Source of the DNA: Xiphias gladius
Taxonomy: Eukaryota > Chordata > Actinopteri > Istiophoriformes > Xiphiidae
NCBI RefSeq assembly: GCF_016859285.1
Contig: NC_053416.1
Coordinates: 5,723,001 to 5,787,000 of the forward strand
Reading direction: 5' to 3'
Length of the DNA: 64,000 nucleotides
Part shown: positions 26,251 to 39,887 of the stretch, in pieces
Layout of the letters: each line of letters begins with the position of its first letter
Position numbering within the stretch: the first letter of the stretch is position 1
Position numbers and translations under genes: made by a program
The notes under the pieces: generated by a model
Told to the model about the DNA's origin: nothing
What the model saw: the letters and a program-made list of their open reading frames with translations, nothing else
Databases searched by the model: none

Positions 26251-27544
26251 CAGACCAAACGTCCTCCACAAACCAACAAACTGAACTTATAGACCAAGCA
26301 GAAAAAAAACTAAGCTTTGGGAGCCAATCATCTTCCAGTATATTATATAAATATTAAATGTTTCAATAAACCAGTACTCCCAGTACCGGTTCTGGTAAGT
26401 TTGAAGACTAGACTTTGCTTCATACCGTAACTTGTTTGAAATCAAGCCTTTCATAGTCGAACGCTGAAATGCTGCACTTGCCAGAGCAAAGCACTTCATC
26501 GAAAAAGGGTCGTGTGAGTTCTGTATTTTAGCAAATGTGCGAGGCAAGTTTATTATTGCAAGATTTTTAAATTGAGTTTGTTTAAAGATTAAACCGGTGG
26601 TTCCCAACCTTTTTGGTTTTCCTGACGTCTAACAAAAAGCAATGTGTAGCAGGAGTTAGGTCTCAGATGCCTATGAGCTGTTAACAGCTTCCGCAAATAA
26701 ACTGGACTTCTCACATTGTCTCATTTCGGTAAATTCAATTGATCCAATATCTCAGCAAAAATCATAGATGAGAGAAAAAGCCCGAAAAACCAGATTTGAG
26801 TATCAGAACTTTGTTTTTTCTTATTTCGTCTCCCATTAATCGTCTCATGACACCTCAGATTTATCTGCTGTCCCTGAATATAAAAACTGCATATAAAGTA
26901 GTTCAAACTATCTCCTCCTCCGGCAGCTGCAACAGTGACATGCCGCTTACACACTGATGCTTCAGCATTAATCATCTAATGATCTCATATATAATCATAT
27001 GACCAAACTAGTGCTTTTACTGTCATACTTTAACTACATTTTGCTGCTCCTACTTATGTACTTTTACTTTAGGAGGATTTTTGCAAGCGGGACTTTTATT
27101 TGTAATGAAGTATTTTTACATTGCTGTGATAGTACTTTTACTTACGTAAAGGATCCGAATACTTCTTCCAACACTGGAAATAGCACTTCACAGTCATACT
27201 TCAGACGCCCATGTAGTTTGACTACTACTGTTATGATCAGCATGCATTCTTCTCCTGCCAGTGTTTCACTGCCAGTAATCTTGAGTGAATATTTTATTTT
27301 CTAGTTGCACTTTCAAAATAAAATATTTTACCTTTTGGTCAGAGATGACACATTTCTTCCATTCTGCTATGAAACTGACACCCATCCAGCCACAAGGTGT
27401 CGCCATTGCTCTAAGGTACGAGTAGCCGTCGGCCATTGATCCACCGACAGATGATAATAGGCACTGTAGGAATATACAGGAATATTATGGTGATACTACT
27501 GGAGATAGGTTAACTACATATGCATACATATGGTGCATATATGT
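26251..27544. other. No gene recognised
   Basis: AT-rich sequence with what looks like an old interspersed-repeat end (GGTGGTTCCCAACCTTTTTG near 26594). No exon was recognised. Confidence 0.5.
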
Positions 27545-27574
27545 ATATACACACACACACAAACACACAGACAT

Positions 27575-27641
<67 letters not shown>

Positions 27642-27680
27642 AACACACAGACATACACACATAGACACACACACACACAC

Positions 27681-27719
<39 letters not shown>

Positions 27720-27765
27720 TACACACACGCACACACACACGTATATATATATGTATATATAAAAA
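27545..27765. repeat. Compound TA/CA microsatellite
   Basis: Alternating CA and TA blocks with two long TA runs (about 27580-27634 and 27680-27714). The long Tyr-Ile and Thr-His frames here are artefacts. Confidence 0.95.
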
Positions 27766-27770
27766 GCTCC

Positions 27771-28668
27771 TCACAATGCATGGAGGGTTTCACCCCAAGT
27801 CCAGCACCCGGAGACTGTACGCTAAGCGGAACGAGGGAGGCCGAGGACTGGTGAGCATCCAGTGGAACCTACACGGCATGTACCACCGACAGATAGAAGA
27901 AGTGGCTGATATCAAGAAATCCTACCAGTGGTTGGAAAAGGCTGGACTGAAGGACAGCACAGAAGCACTGATCATGGCAGCACAAGAACAGGCACTCAGT
28001 ACAAGATCAATAGAGGCACGGATCTACCAAAACAGACAGGACCCCAGGTGCAGGCTGTGCAGAGATGCTCCTGAGACAGTTCAGCACATAGTAGCAGGGT
28101 GTAAGATGCAGGCAGGAACAGCGTACATGGGACGCCATAACCAAGTGGCTGGTATAGTGTACAGGAACATCTGCACTGAGTTTGGGTTGGAGGTCCCAAG
28201 GTCACATTGGAAGACACCTCCTAAGGTGGCTGAGAATGACCAAGCCAAAGATCCTGTGGGACTTCCAGATCCAGACTGACAAGCTGGTGATGGCCAACCA
28301 ACCGGACATCGTGTTGATCGACAAACAGCTGGAGAAGGCAGCAGTGATAGACGTAGCGATCCCAAGCGACTGCAACATCAAGAAGAAGGAACACGAGAAG
28401 ACTGAAAAATACCAAGGGCTGAGAGAGGAGCTAGAAAAGATGTGGGGAGTAAAGGCAACAGTGGTGCCAGTGGTAATTGGAGCACTGGGGGCTGTGACCC
28501 ACAAACTGGAAATTGGCTCCAGCAGATTCCGGGTACAACATCTGAGGTCTCTGTCCAGAAGAGCAGCTAAGATACTGCGCAGAACCCTCAAACTCCCAGG
28601 CCTCTGGTAGAGGACCCGAGCTTGAGGAAGACAGACCACCACCCCCATGGGAGGGGGGTGAGAGGGAG
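27771..28668 (+). mobile_element. Non-LTR retrotransposon 3' end (restriction-like-endonuclease type), 5'-truncated, frameshifted
   Basis: From 27776 the plus strand encodes the C-terminal part of a retrotransposon polyprotein, reading into a zinc knuckle of the form C-x2-C-x8-H-x4-C (CRLCRDAPETVQHIVAGC) at about 28051-28104. After a one-base frame change near 28247 the reading continues in the frame of 28182-28610. There the PD..D pattern (PDIVLIDKQ, then VIDVAIPSD) fits the restriction-like endonuclease seen after the zinc knuckle in R2/R4/Dong/Rex6-type elements. The end AKILRRTLKLPGLW and stop are recognisable, but the stretch before it (about 28507-28566) is also frame-disturbed. No reverse-transcriptase domain is present, so the copy is 5'-truncated and inactive. 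A short 3' UTR runs to about 28668. TA repeats lie on both sides. Confidence 0.88.
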
Positions 28669-28712
28669 ATTTATATATATATATATATATGTGTGTGTGT
28701 ATATATATATGT
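28669..28712. repeat. TA/GT microsatellite at the retrotransposon 3' end
   Basis: TA units, then GTGTGTGT, then TA units, directly after the retrotransposon 3' UTR. Confidence 0.9.
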
Positions 28713-31700
28713 TTATGTATGTGAGCATATTATGCTACAGGAATATTACAGATGAAGAAAGGTTATAACCGTCCATGCAGTATAACTGGTTGATTTGAAG
28801 AGGACACTTCTCCTCAGTACTATTATAAGGATAGTCATTGCTTTTATTTGTTTATTAAGAGAACGTATACTCTCCGCTTTGCCCAGAAGTGCATTTCTTA
28901 AGCCCCCAAAAGAAACTCTTAAGTTTGTCTTGCCCTTCTGTAGGAGTTGATTTGGTTATTGTTAAAAGAATGGCTCCTGTTTTTCTTCACTTGTCCTTTT
29001 CTTTCGTTATTCAGTTGTTTTTTCTCTTTTCATTCTTCAGTTTAAGTAGAAGACATTGCCAATTTTCTTTCTGATCAATTTTCATTATGATGTTTATATT
29101 ACCACCAGGGTGTACCAAACATTTTAAATGAAATCTTCTTTTCCATCCACAGACCTTAAATTGCAACAATGAACTTTAAGCCCTGTAAATAAAAAGTTTT
29201 GATCTCCTATTCTATTTAGACAGTTGTGTCCTAGCTAAAAGATCGAAGAATGTCAGGAGCCATTGCCATCTTATCATCATTTATTCCCAATTTTCAAGAA
29301 GCAGCTTTAGACACCGGGGCAGTTTTATGTTGATTGGACATTATTGGATGGAAGTCATTCACATGTAAATAAAACTAATCTTGCAAAAGACAGACTTCCA
29401 GCTGTTTTGCTCTCGGCTGACAGTAAAAGATTCGTTTAGGCAGCACCTTAGAACTCTATATGTCACCTAGTGCAAGTGGAGAATAATACTCTGCCCTTAC
29501 TGTTGTTGATGATTTTCAATCTTACAGAATAGAATTACAAGAACAAAAAATAATTAGATGAAAAGATTTTTCATATAAACATAATATTCAGCACTATTCA
29601 AGCTATTTTATCAGCGGTTCGATTCAGTTCAATGATTTTTATATTTATTCATTGAATGCTGCTCTCTAACATTTAAAGGGTCAATTCACCAAAACTACAA
29701 TCATGGTATTGTCGGTGGGCATCGTCTTAAGCAGGTATGAAGTCATGCGGATACTTTTGTTTTAATTCGCTGATGTTTTGAGATACCCACCTTTGAAAGT
29801 CGTTCTGCCACCCCAGTGACATGAGAGAGGTTAGTTAGCATAGTAGCAGATTAGTTAGGGCTGCTCCAAAACATTACACTACACATCATCTAGCTACAGT
29901 CTGCCAGCCAGAGTGGAGTTTGGAGAGTTCACACGGTCCACAAAACCAATAATAATAAGGAAAATAAATGTAACAACCATGGTTTTGGGGGCTGCTGTTT
30001 TATTTTTGTTAATATTTCTCAGAATAGGGGTTTTCACAGATTAATTTTTTTCTGAGGTCACTGTCTCCAAGGCTTCTTCAAATCTAGATACTTTAGCTAG
30101 TGGAAAACACAAGGTACAATAAGGTTAGGGTCACCAAAAGGTACAGTAGCAACAAAGCAAAAAACAAAAAAACCAAACAAAAAAACAGGGAGTTTAGCAC
30201 ATCATCAAAAACATTTCTGAGACTTTCACAACATGGAGGTATGGGCCACTTTTCTCGATTGCTGTACTAAATGAGAGTTTTTACCATGGCTTTGAGGCCA
30301 GGGTAGTGCTGGCATGCGGGCATTGGTACCAAAGTGAAATGCCCCCACACATACTTTGAGCCGTGTTGGCTTGCTGTAGATTTACCTCCATTAAAACGAC
30401 GTACAGCATGGCTGCTGCCCTTTTAGCGTCATACTCCTCTCGACTGCTCCGCTCACGGCGCCGGGAGGACAGCACGATGGCCACACTTTTGTGTTTATTG
30501 ATACACAGCTGTAAATCATATCCTTAATACGACCCCCTCTGTTCAAGCTATATGCCTAACATTTGGTATCCTAATGGGACACTTTCAAAGTGGTTTAATG
30601 ATCATAAGTGTAAAAATGACTTGAATGGATTATTCTCCGCGCAAATGAAATCATAAAAACAAGAGAAAATTGTCTGTCGTGTGCTGCAGAAAACACAAAT
30701 GGATAAAGCAACCGTTTCATTATGCTTCCAAACTAAACTCAATCCACCTTAATAAATAGGAAATGCATTTTTCAAAACCTATGTAAAGCAAAATAGTCAG
30801 CGTTGAAACCATACGTAATAAGATGCATTAGTTTTACAATAGGCATCATCTGCTTGGGCAGAGAAGGTCAATATTAAGAATACTGTTCTATTCCCGCGTT
30901 GAATGCTAAATGTTAAATATCCTGCAGGTGTGATTAAAGAAACTCCATTTTTTTGGTGTTTTTTTTAATTTATTTTAAACAGAGAATTTCTTTGCGCAAG
31001 CTTGACTGGATCTGTCTCTGCTCTGGAAGGAAGTCGGTGTTCTGAATAGAGCCGGAGCTGCCTTACAAGCTGTGAAGGCATCTCCCCTCTGTGTGCAGAC
31101 ACACATGAGCCAATCAGGATATCTGCAGAGAGGCAACCCTCACGCTGAGCCCCCGGATAACCCGCTGCTCATCATCTCCTCGGTAGGCGACAACAGAGGA
31201 TTTGTCACTTTGGGAAATGTAATCAAAAAGTGGAGAAACTTGCCGCGACCACTGACACAGTGACTGTTCGACTTCTTAAACCGTCATATATTAGATTATC
31301 CTGTCACCGGGTTGATGCGAATGAGATGAACGTGAACGTTCTGATTCACGCTTCTCCGGTGTCAACTCGGTATTTATATTATTGTAATCACTACTATTGG
31401 TAATAAAAACATTGTGCTCGCCAAGTTAATATCTAAAATGAATTATAAAAAAGAAGGAATTAATAAATTATTACAAGTAATTTTAATTAAGCAGACTGTT
31501 TCAGCATCTCCCAGCTTCATGTTGATAGTGTTGCACATGCCTCAACTAATTGACATCCCCATATTCTATACTGACACATTCACACTCTCAGCAACACCAC
31601 TGAGTACGAGATCCAGGCCGACACACACATATCACACCGCTCACACTTCGCTGACAAAAATTGGAAGACCTGCCACCAAAGGCTTGTAAACAAGATGGTA

Positions 31701-32189
31701 CATAATCCTGCATCCACTGACGAAATTAGGCAGGATCGGTCATCCTGGTCAGGGAGATCGGTCGGGTCTGAGTGTCCTGCACATAAACCAGTGAACCGGC
31801 CGCGAAAACCACTTCACCTCCTCTGTGGATTTGGACGGTGCCGGTCACAGCTGCTGCTGTTTAGTCTGTTTGGCGCTGGGGCTGCATCTGCTCATAAATA
31901 ACACGGCCTCATAAAATTTCATGAAATGAGAATTAATTCTGACATGCAGGTTATGTCGTGTGAATACTGCAAACGCAGTTTCCCTCTACCATCGGTGGAT
32001 TTATGTGACAAAAGCACAAGCCGGAGTCCCTGTTTTCTGTTGTCACACGAGAAGTTCGGATAACACTTCATGATAGTCATAAAAACCCAGCGAGCAACAA
32101 GTCTTGATATTCTATGATCCCTTCTCTAGTTCTTATGGCTGACACGTTGGAAAAACAACAGCCCACTTATCAATCCAGCAGATTCAGAA
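28713..32189. other. No gene recognised; degenerate repeats
   Basis: AT-rich. The start of the stretch at 29677 (AAAGGGTCAATTCACC) looks like the edge of a dispersed fish repeat reaching to about 29960. No splice-flanked coding frame was convincing. Confidence 0.45.
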
Positions 32190-32500
32190 GAACGGACCAG
32201 TCTTTAAAACTGAATCTTCAAGATGAACTGAGTATGCTGAGGCATAATTGTCACTGACGCAATCAGTAGCCCTGTGAACCGCGAGCTCCGCTGACCGGTG
32301 ACCGAAAGCGCCATTGTCAGGTTTGGCAAGCAACACGGAGCACGTTACTTCCTGTTTAAAGAAGTCGCTGAAAAAGACTGCAAAAGCCACAGAGACAACC
32401 TGCTGTAGGTGGGTGGTTTGTGGGCTCTTAACCCCATAAACGCTGCTTGCATTGGCCTAGTTTTGCATTGAAGTGTATGAAACTATTTGTACCAGCAGCA
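32190..32500. repeat. Dispersed repeat, copy 1
   Basis: Shares several ordered blocks with 53885-54315: CACTGACGCAATCAGTAGC, GAGCTCCGCTGACC, GTTACTTCCTG and GGCCTAGTTTTGCA. The copies differ by substitutions and indels. No family name. Confidence 0.55.
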
Positions 32501-34214
32501 AACTGAGCTTCCTGACTGCCTAACTAAAGACAGTCGGAAGCAGCACTGTAACATCAGAGTATATCTTGAAAAAGAAAATAAAAATAAAAAATACATAGAT
32601 AGTGACAACAAATGTTTGAACTAAACTTAAGGAAAATAAGGAGAATTATGTAACTTCTGCCACTACACCGGACCCTGGTGCTTTAGCTTGGGCTTAGGTC
32701 AGTACTGAGTCAGTCAATCAAACAACTTCAGAATTGACAAAATTAAAAAAAAGCAACTCCTCACTGACACTTGTGGCTTCACTGGGACTTCAGTTTGATT
32801 TTAAATGCCATAAAGTTTCCCCCATTTGAAAATTATAAATACAAACTTTAAAAGCATTCTTTATCTCATTAAATGTGCGATACTAACCGGAGGGCACACA
32901 ATGACTTCTTTGGGGACTTGAAACTTGACTCCATCACCGGAACTTGCGACTTGCAGAACAGCAACGTTGTCCCATCTCTGAAACTCTTCCTGCCTCTTTT
33001 CAAGTGTCCGACCCCACTGCAGTGGTTACGCAACTGATAGAAGGCAACTTATCCATGAGGGATCCCTAAATATTTCTTTTTTTATTCTTTTAATAAAGAG
33101 AAGAAGCCCACACTTCAGGATTTTTTTTTTTTTTTTAATCAGTATTGCCTCCTGAAACATGCACCCTCGACGACTAACGCTGCCTTCAAATGGAACCTGT
33201 GGGGTTGTGTGTTCTCAGCATGAGAAGTCAAGAGCACAATATGCTCGGTACTGAGGCAGTGTAAGTTGCGAGATCACCGTTGCTAGGTGACTGACGACAA
33301 TCAAGATGGACAGTGGATCGTTCCCTTTTCAGAAATGGTGAATGGTTTGAGTTTTTCTTGCATTTCAGTGTCATGCCAGTGAATAGGAAAGGTGTCACAG
33401 AAGAGTAATTATTAAGTCATTTTCATGGGCTCCCACCATTTTTTAAAAACACATTAATTTGTCAGCTCAGAAAATTTACATATATGCATATTTTGTGGAC
33501 TATCATGAGTTAGTGACCTCCTCAGCGGACCGTTATTTGCAGCGATGAGACTTTGGCTGGTCAAAATATCAAAATATCCACAAACTGTTGAATCAAACAA
33601 CTTAAAACAAATTAAAATGCCTTCTACGCACAAAGGCGCCACCCACTCCATTCTGACGGTTAAAGTTCATTAATGGCCCAGGTAGCGCCTGCATCTCTTT
33701 GAAGCCGTCGTTTTGTAGGTCCCTCCTCATCCCGACAGGTACAGTCGGACATAATTCCTCCTCACAGAGGGGTGAAAGCAAATGCTTTTTAGCTGCTTCG
33801 CTCACTTTGTTAAGTACTCCCCCAGAATTGAAGGTGAGTTCATGGCCAAAACATGTTGGCTATTATTTTCAATCCACTTTTAACTAGGTGGCCAATAAAG
33901 AGCTTTTTCTTCCCTTTTGTCAGGAAAGGTGCCTCGGACTTCAGTATTTTTTTTTTTATAGCTTTTTAGATGTGCTGCCAAATTCAAATTAAAAAGGTAC
34001 CTGAAAGACCAATGTTACCATAAATTCTGCAAAATGAAAACCTCTACTTATGGTTGTAATGGAAAGAAAGTCAGAATATTATCAAAGATCAGGGTCCTCA
34101 AAAGTAATTCTCACACTTGTTTGCTATGTGCATTTAATTTGAAAACTAGGCCTCTGGAAGTAATAAGGCTATAATCCCTTGGTTTTCAATATATCTTTTT
34201 TTTTTTTGAAAAAA

Positions 34215-34320
34215 AGCAATGCTAGTATGATTACATTAGAGTTGAGCTCAAAGCACTACTAAATGTGCCTAAGAACAGCCTCACAAAGCTGCTACTGAGG
34301 CTGTAGACTGGATTGCTGTG
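34215..34320 (+). repeat. Fragment of an abundant fish repeat (3' part)
   Basis: The blocks GAGCTCAAAGCACTACT, GTGCCTAAGAACAGCCTCAC and GCTGTAGACT match the 3' part of the family also seen at 42.5 and 47.5 kb. Confidence 0.55.
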
Positions 34321-35964
34321 TCCCATATCCACACTATACACTACTTCCAAACAGGTTTTCAGTATGTAGTGTGTTCATAGTGGAAAAGCGGCAAAAGCAA
34401 GTACGCTCAAAACTCAAAAGCCAGTGTGCAAACTGTTTTTTCCACAGTACCAGGAAATGGAGGAGCTCCTCACGTCGGGAAAACATTCAAACTAATTCTG
34501 AAGGGTGGGTAAAGAGCATCAGGGAAAATCAAAAATTAATATCAAATTTTTTTGAAAACCGTTTTGCTGTCTCTTTATTACATTTAATCGGCAGTGAATT
34601 TAGCTGCAGTTTGACTGACTTCGTGTAAAAAAGCATAAAACTTTAATGCACATTGATATCTTATATACTTCCTGCAAAAAACAGTCAACTACAAAGATTA
34701 GTATGTAGCACACGTATATAATTAATGTAGTATGGAACTGAAACACAGGGATAGCCTTGTTAATATTTTTCCAGAAATAGCCATTTAATTTAATTGCCTC
34801 TCAGTAGGAGTGGAAAGAGTGCTGCTCCTTAGACGTTATGTAGCAGTATTAAACTACAGAAATCAAACAGCCTGTCACTTCCTGTAGCGTTAACGGCAGA
34901 ATAAAGCATCACTAAAGCAGACAACTCTGCGTTGCTAAGCAACACCGCGGTTGTTGACGTTCTCCTTCAGCACAGTTTGCTACAGCAGTCGTGGATTTGC
35001 TGCTGTTCTCATCTGTCTGAACGTTTTTCCGCGAGTCTTGTCCTGCACAGTCTGCTCTAGGTTCAACTTCTCTGCTCCTTCATTCTCAGGGCAACAACAA
35101 CAACAAAAAAAGAAAGACACCCACAGCCAGTCCACCGAGCCTCTCCGGTCTCGCTGGCGTCGAGCTCTGGAGTCAAAACGGGGATTAACGGTCAAAAAAC
35201 TTTTACCCCGTCACGTGACCTCACACCTGCCAGCAGAAATGATCCTCATTACCCTGCTATCCAGAAAAATGATACCGTAGACCAGCACAGTAGCCGAGTC
35301 CTTTGCCACGCTGTGTATCGCGGCAGAGCGTTGCAGCCCTTGTGCCTGAATCTGCCTGCTGTGAAGGGATCATTCCTCCTATAGGTCTTTAGGTAGCATT
35401 TGGTTTTTCCACAGGTCAGTTAATGCAAGTTCCTTGTCTATCTCTTGCTGATCAGCTGTGAAGACGCTGGTAGAATGACAGTTGCCGTAGCAAACGAGGT
35501 CTTAAAGTTATCATGGACCGAGACTCCAGTCTATGGGGGGGGGTGGTCATAACACAGGAGCCCTTCAGCTCAGGGACAGACTGTCTTCCCTTGAGAAGCC
35601 TCATACAACGTGACTTAGGTGAATGTAATTCGTTGTTCAGGATTTCTGACCCGATAGAATCTTCACACATGTATCTAGAGGTAATGTGGCCCATGGAGAA
35701 TATCCTTATTTTGACATGCAGTAAGTGTTATGTGAGTTTAGTTTAGTTTAAATATGCCCGGCGAGGAAGACGACCTTCAGAACTGTGTGGCATTACACAG
35801 TGTTACCTTGTAGTTGTGTGGCGTCTCTGTTCTCCTCGATCGAGCCTCAATACCGCCTTCTGCTTAGGACATCTGTGCTTCCTCAAACTCCTTCCATCAG
35901 CTCACAAGATTTCCATCACCCCTGCCTGCGATTGGGCTTTTGAGCTATGCTTTTTTTTTTCCTT
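34321..35964. other. No gene recognised
   Basis: Mixed-composition intergenic sequence. Open frames are short and show no recognisable domain. Confidence 0.45.
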
Positions 35965-36165
35965 TTACTGCTGTTGACCTGCCTCTGACAGCATTACATT
36001 TAGGATGTATTTGATCCTGTCAGACGACACCATGGTGCAGACTTTGGCAGTGAGCGTGTCACAGCTGTCGAGGAAGTCTGACAGGTATTGCACTTTCCTG
36101 TCCCACTGGCTGTTATCATCAAAGATGATTGGGACCCACCATTCCTCAAAAGTAAAGCCGGGCTG
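35965..36165 (-). pseudogene. Isolated coding-derived fragment, possibly MUM1/PWWP3-like C-terminal region
   Basis: A 66-codon minus-strand frame ends in TAA (35967-35965) and is limited upstream by an in-frame TAG at 36168-36166. It reads FTFEEWWVPIIFDDNSQWD, then KVQYLSDFLDSCDTLTAKVC, then RIKYILNVMLSEA. This strongly resembles real protein: amphipathic helices, paired tryptophans and no low complexity. From memory it is closest to the region after the PWWP domain of MUM1/PWWP3 proteins, where a helix with RIKYIL and LLPEA is followed by a long tail. Here the tail is lost after SEA, with a premature end. A possible acceptor (GAGTAGCAG) precedes it. It could be a decayed retrocopy or one exon of a gene whose other exons I cannot see. 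Confidence 0.35.
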
Positions 36166-38879
36166 CTACTCAACAGGGACAATGGCCTGAAAAGCTTGAA
36201 CTGAATAAACTCAAATCTTAATAATGACGCAATCCTGCCTCCTTTTCTGGGACAAGGCCACAGTGATGGGAAAAAAAAAAAAGTTCTATCCTAACTACAT
36301 TTCCTTGACTTTAATGGAAAACGTCATGAAGTCAAGGAAAGTTGTGAAATAGAATTCAAAAGGACTCAGCAAAAGACAATCGCGGTACTAAGAGAATCTG
36401 ATAGACTGAAACTAGACAACATCATTATGCGACGGCGGATGTTATTGACGTTGTTCACTTTAAATGTCGCTGCAGCAAGGAACTGGGGGACGACATCATC
36501 TCCTGTCCTTCCATGAAGGATGGTCCAGTGTACCCTATGCTAAAGGAGATACGAAACGAAGCACTGAAGCACCTTTCATTGGCATTTAGAGAATCTGGCC
36601 AGCTCCGTACCGTGGCTGCCACTTCCGGGTCTTTGCACTCAGTCGGGAAAAGGATTATTTGACCGCAGCCCTTGTCTCTAAAATACCTATCTCCCGGCCA
36701 GCCCACTCCGTAGGCTCCAGCGACAGTAAGAGAGCAGAGTTCCCCCAACTGTGGCTTGCTCTCCACAGTGGACAAGTGTGGCTCTAACACTCGTCATTGT
36801 GACCCGCTTTAATCCATGCCCAGTTTGTGGCATGCCACAAAGGGATTCGCCCGACAGCCGTGTGAGCCACACTATCAGACTTGTAGAGCGCTGGAACCCT
36901 CCTGATCACCTTTGATGGCGAGGCAGGTGTTTTAAAATGTCCTGTCTGGATAATGCTTGGAATTGGTTCATTCAAGTTGTAAAACACGGGTGATATTGTC
37001 CCGATGCTTACAATTGTGTAAAGGCTTCCCACGACTTAGGTCCGGAATATTTAAAATGTTGTGCAGAGGCCTAATTAATATTACGTTACTCCAGGCCCGG
37101 TCACGTATCCCAGTGATTCTTCAATGTCGACGAAGGGTATGGTTGCTCTTCAAACCTTGATAATTCATTCTCAATGTACTGCAGATCTGTGGAAATATTT
37201 GCTGATTACACTCTAAAATGAATTATCTGAAACATATACATTCTGTAGACTTACCTTTTGCAAGGACCCACTTTCAGCGACTTATTGGCCCACTTGTCAC
37301 TATAAGTCTGCATGTTACCGAAATCTGCACATTTTGAAATAGAAAAACAAAACAAAACAAGAAAACTGAAAAATATAAGTAAATGAACTTAAATATGACC
37401 GATTTCTATTATCGTTTACTTATATCAGGAGATGTTCTCATTGGTAGAATAAATGATACTATGGCTTACAAGCACATTCAATTGGTTTACAAAGTACATG
37501 CAATCATTTTCATTACACAGAAAAAGGGAAATACGGACATAATATCAACAGAGTTGTACCACCTTTTTCGCAATTGGGCAAGCTGCATTCAGCCCCCCCC
37601 CCCAATTTCGGTCCATTTGATAAGCAACCATATCTTCCTCAGTGCTAAATGCGTTCCATGAGTGTCCCTTACACCTTCCAGTGGTGTTCAGCCACGGCAA
37701 CCTCTCCTGTGACCACCGCCTCTTCTCAAAAAGCTCATGGACCCGATGCAAGGCAGAAATCCATGGGTCAAGATTTGCATTTATCTCTTAAGTCATTCTT
37801 AATGCCTGGTCTCCTCTTAATTGCTAAATGCAGCGTGTACAAGAGGTTGTCACCTGTACAAGAGTTTGTCATGGACACTGTTTGCTGTCCTATGTTTCTC
37901 TTTTTTCTCCGATGTGGACAGCGTCCCTTTTGTTCTTGTGGTGCTGGACATGAGCCGGTTGTTGTTTCACCTTTATCGTCCGTCAATGCCTTTGGACGTG
38001 TACTTTTTTTTTTGTCTTTCGTTACTTTCTGTCAATTTGAAACTGTGACTTAAAGAGTCTCTGGATTCTCTGGGATAATCTAGTCCAGATTTGACAAGTC
38101 TAGGTATAGCGGTTTATAATCTAGACCTGCTCCAATGTGGCCAGGATGTGAAAAAAAAAAAAAAAAAGCAGTGAAATCTCCCCTTTGTTGCATTTTCACA
38201 AATAGAATAAAAGGTTTCACACATTAGAAAGTGGGTGTCGTCACTCGGTCAGTGAATGTAAACATTTAGAACATGTATTTGGACCGTGAGCCGAGAGCTC
38301 TGCCCACCAGTGGCCACAAACACACCAGCAGCGTCTTCTCTGGTGCACCGGTCGATTTACTCTTCGCCTCTTGACTTTTTCCACAGTTGACCTCATCCTG
38401 TGACTTTTCTTTTTACTCTATAACGACCGCAACGTGAAATGTTGTGAAGTACAATACCTGAGATTTAAAAAAAACAAAACACTTAGGAGTAAAATTACTG
38501 ATATTTAAAAATAATAAAGTGCAAAACAGAGCAACGGCTTTGTTAAAAGTAATGAGAGTATTCTAACTTGTTACTTCCACCCCTGCCTCTCAGCATAGTC
38601 ATGGTCATTGGTACTGGTCCACCTCTCCTGTGTAACCACACATGTAAGGCATATGTTAAGTTGCCTCTATCTATGTAGCTCTTCTACCCAAAGCGCCTCT
38701 CATTCATTCATGCACTGAATGTGTGCAGTGCAGGGATGTTCATGTGTTACCCCCCCCCCATATATATATATATACCAGGTGAGGACCTCTAAGTGTATTG
38801 AGTATTTCAAATATTTTGAGTTTTTGAGTTTTTGAGTGTGGGGTGCTGGACACCTTTCATGCCACAAGAGCGCAGGGCA
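36166..38879. other. No gene recognised
   Basis: Contains a plus-strand open stretch at 36405-36656 without a start codon, discussed under rejected items, a poly-C run near 37592 and a poly-A run near 38151. Nothing was assignable. Confidence 0.4.
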
Positions 38880-39475
38880 CACATCACATGCGTCGCAGCC
38901 CATGGCAGAAACACAGGGGGAAAGGACCCAAATGCAGATGCCAGAGGCAGAGCTAATAAGTTCAGTGAATTCATTTACAAAAATGAACAAAGGCTTACAG
39001 GATGGTGAGGCTGGCAAGGGTCAGAAAGCAGAAAATGCAAGCCAAATAGGCAAACAAACCCAGTAGTACACAGGCAGGAATCCAAACTCCAATAAACACG
39101 CAAAAGGTCAAAACGCAGGCAGGCAGAAACAAAGACCCAAGACTCTAAGCAGACAGCAAACACAACAAAGCATTCTGGCGAGGAACAAAGGAACAGACCT
39201 GATTGCTGTATTTAGCGCAAAGTGGATTGAGTAATGAATGAAGGCGCAGGTGGGGAGAGCTCAGGTGACTGCAGGGCTGATTAGACTCGGGATGGGTGGG
39301 GCAGTGGGGTGATAAGAGAAGGAGGGGAAAGTCCGAGGGCATCTGGTGGACGGATGGAAAATGGCAGGTCAAGGGGAGATGAAGGAGATGAAGGGTAGAA
39401 CACGGTTTGGGAGAAGTGAGCCGGGGCTAGAGACAGGGGCCGAGGGGACCTGGGAAGCAGATTGTGACAACATGC
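38880..39475. repeat. Non-autonomous DNA-transposon-like fish repeat
   Basis: The sequence of short AGGCAGG/CAAAC-type blocks, followed by a GA-rich section and ending in AAGCAGATTGTGACA, resembles a very common percomorph non-autonomous transposon from memory. Borders are approximate and no transposase was seen. Confidence 0.5.
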
Positions 39476-39887
39476 CAGGATAGTGGAAATTTAACAACAT
39501 GCATCATTATCCTCCCAAAATATTGAGCTGTTGGATACATAAAGCGGACAACTGATGAAATCAGTGCTTTTATTTAACTTACTGTGATAATTGTGTTGAT
39601 GCCACGTGTGTCTTATTTTTTCTTACGGAAAATAGACAAAGATCTACCGACACGTGGCATGTGCTGTACGTTGTATAACAACAGAGGCAGATATAAGAAA
39701 TGGAGACGACGATATCCAAATCAAAATGTATGACAGTCATTAACAGGTGCTAAAAGTCGCGTGACTTAACCAAACTGCAGCAGAGAGTCTCTCCAGAGCC
39801 CACAGGCAGCCAGGAGTCAGGAGTGATATCCAAAGGTTAACAAGCACCGAGTGTACTCTCTGACTCCGGTACATGACTGCGGACAAG

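Noticed and set aside
27485..27793. Long Tyr-Ile and Thr-His open frames
   Set aside because: They are translations of the TA/CA microsatellite.
36405..36656. Plus-strand open stretch of about 84 codons reading FKCRCSKELGDDIISCPSMK in part
   Set aside because: It looks somewhat protein-like but has no start codon, no splice sites I trust and no recognised family. The opposite strand is also open here.
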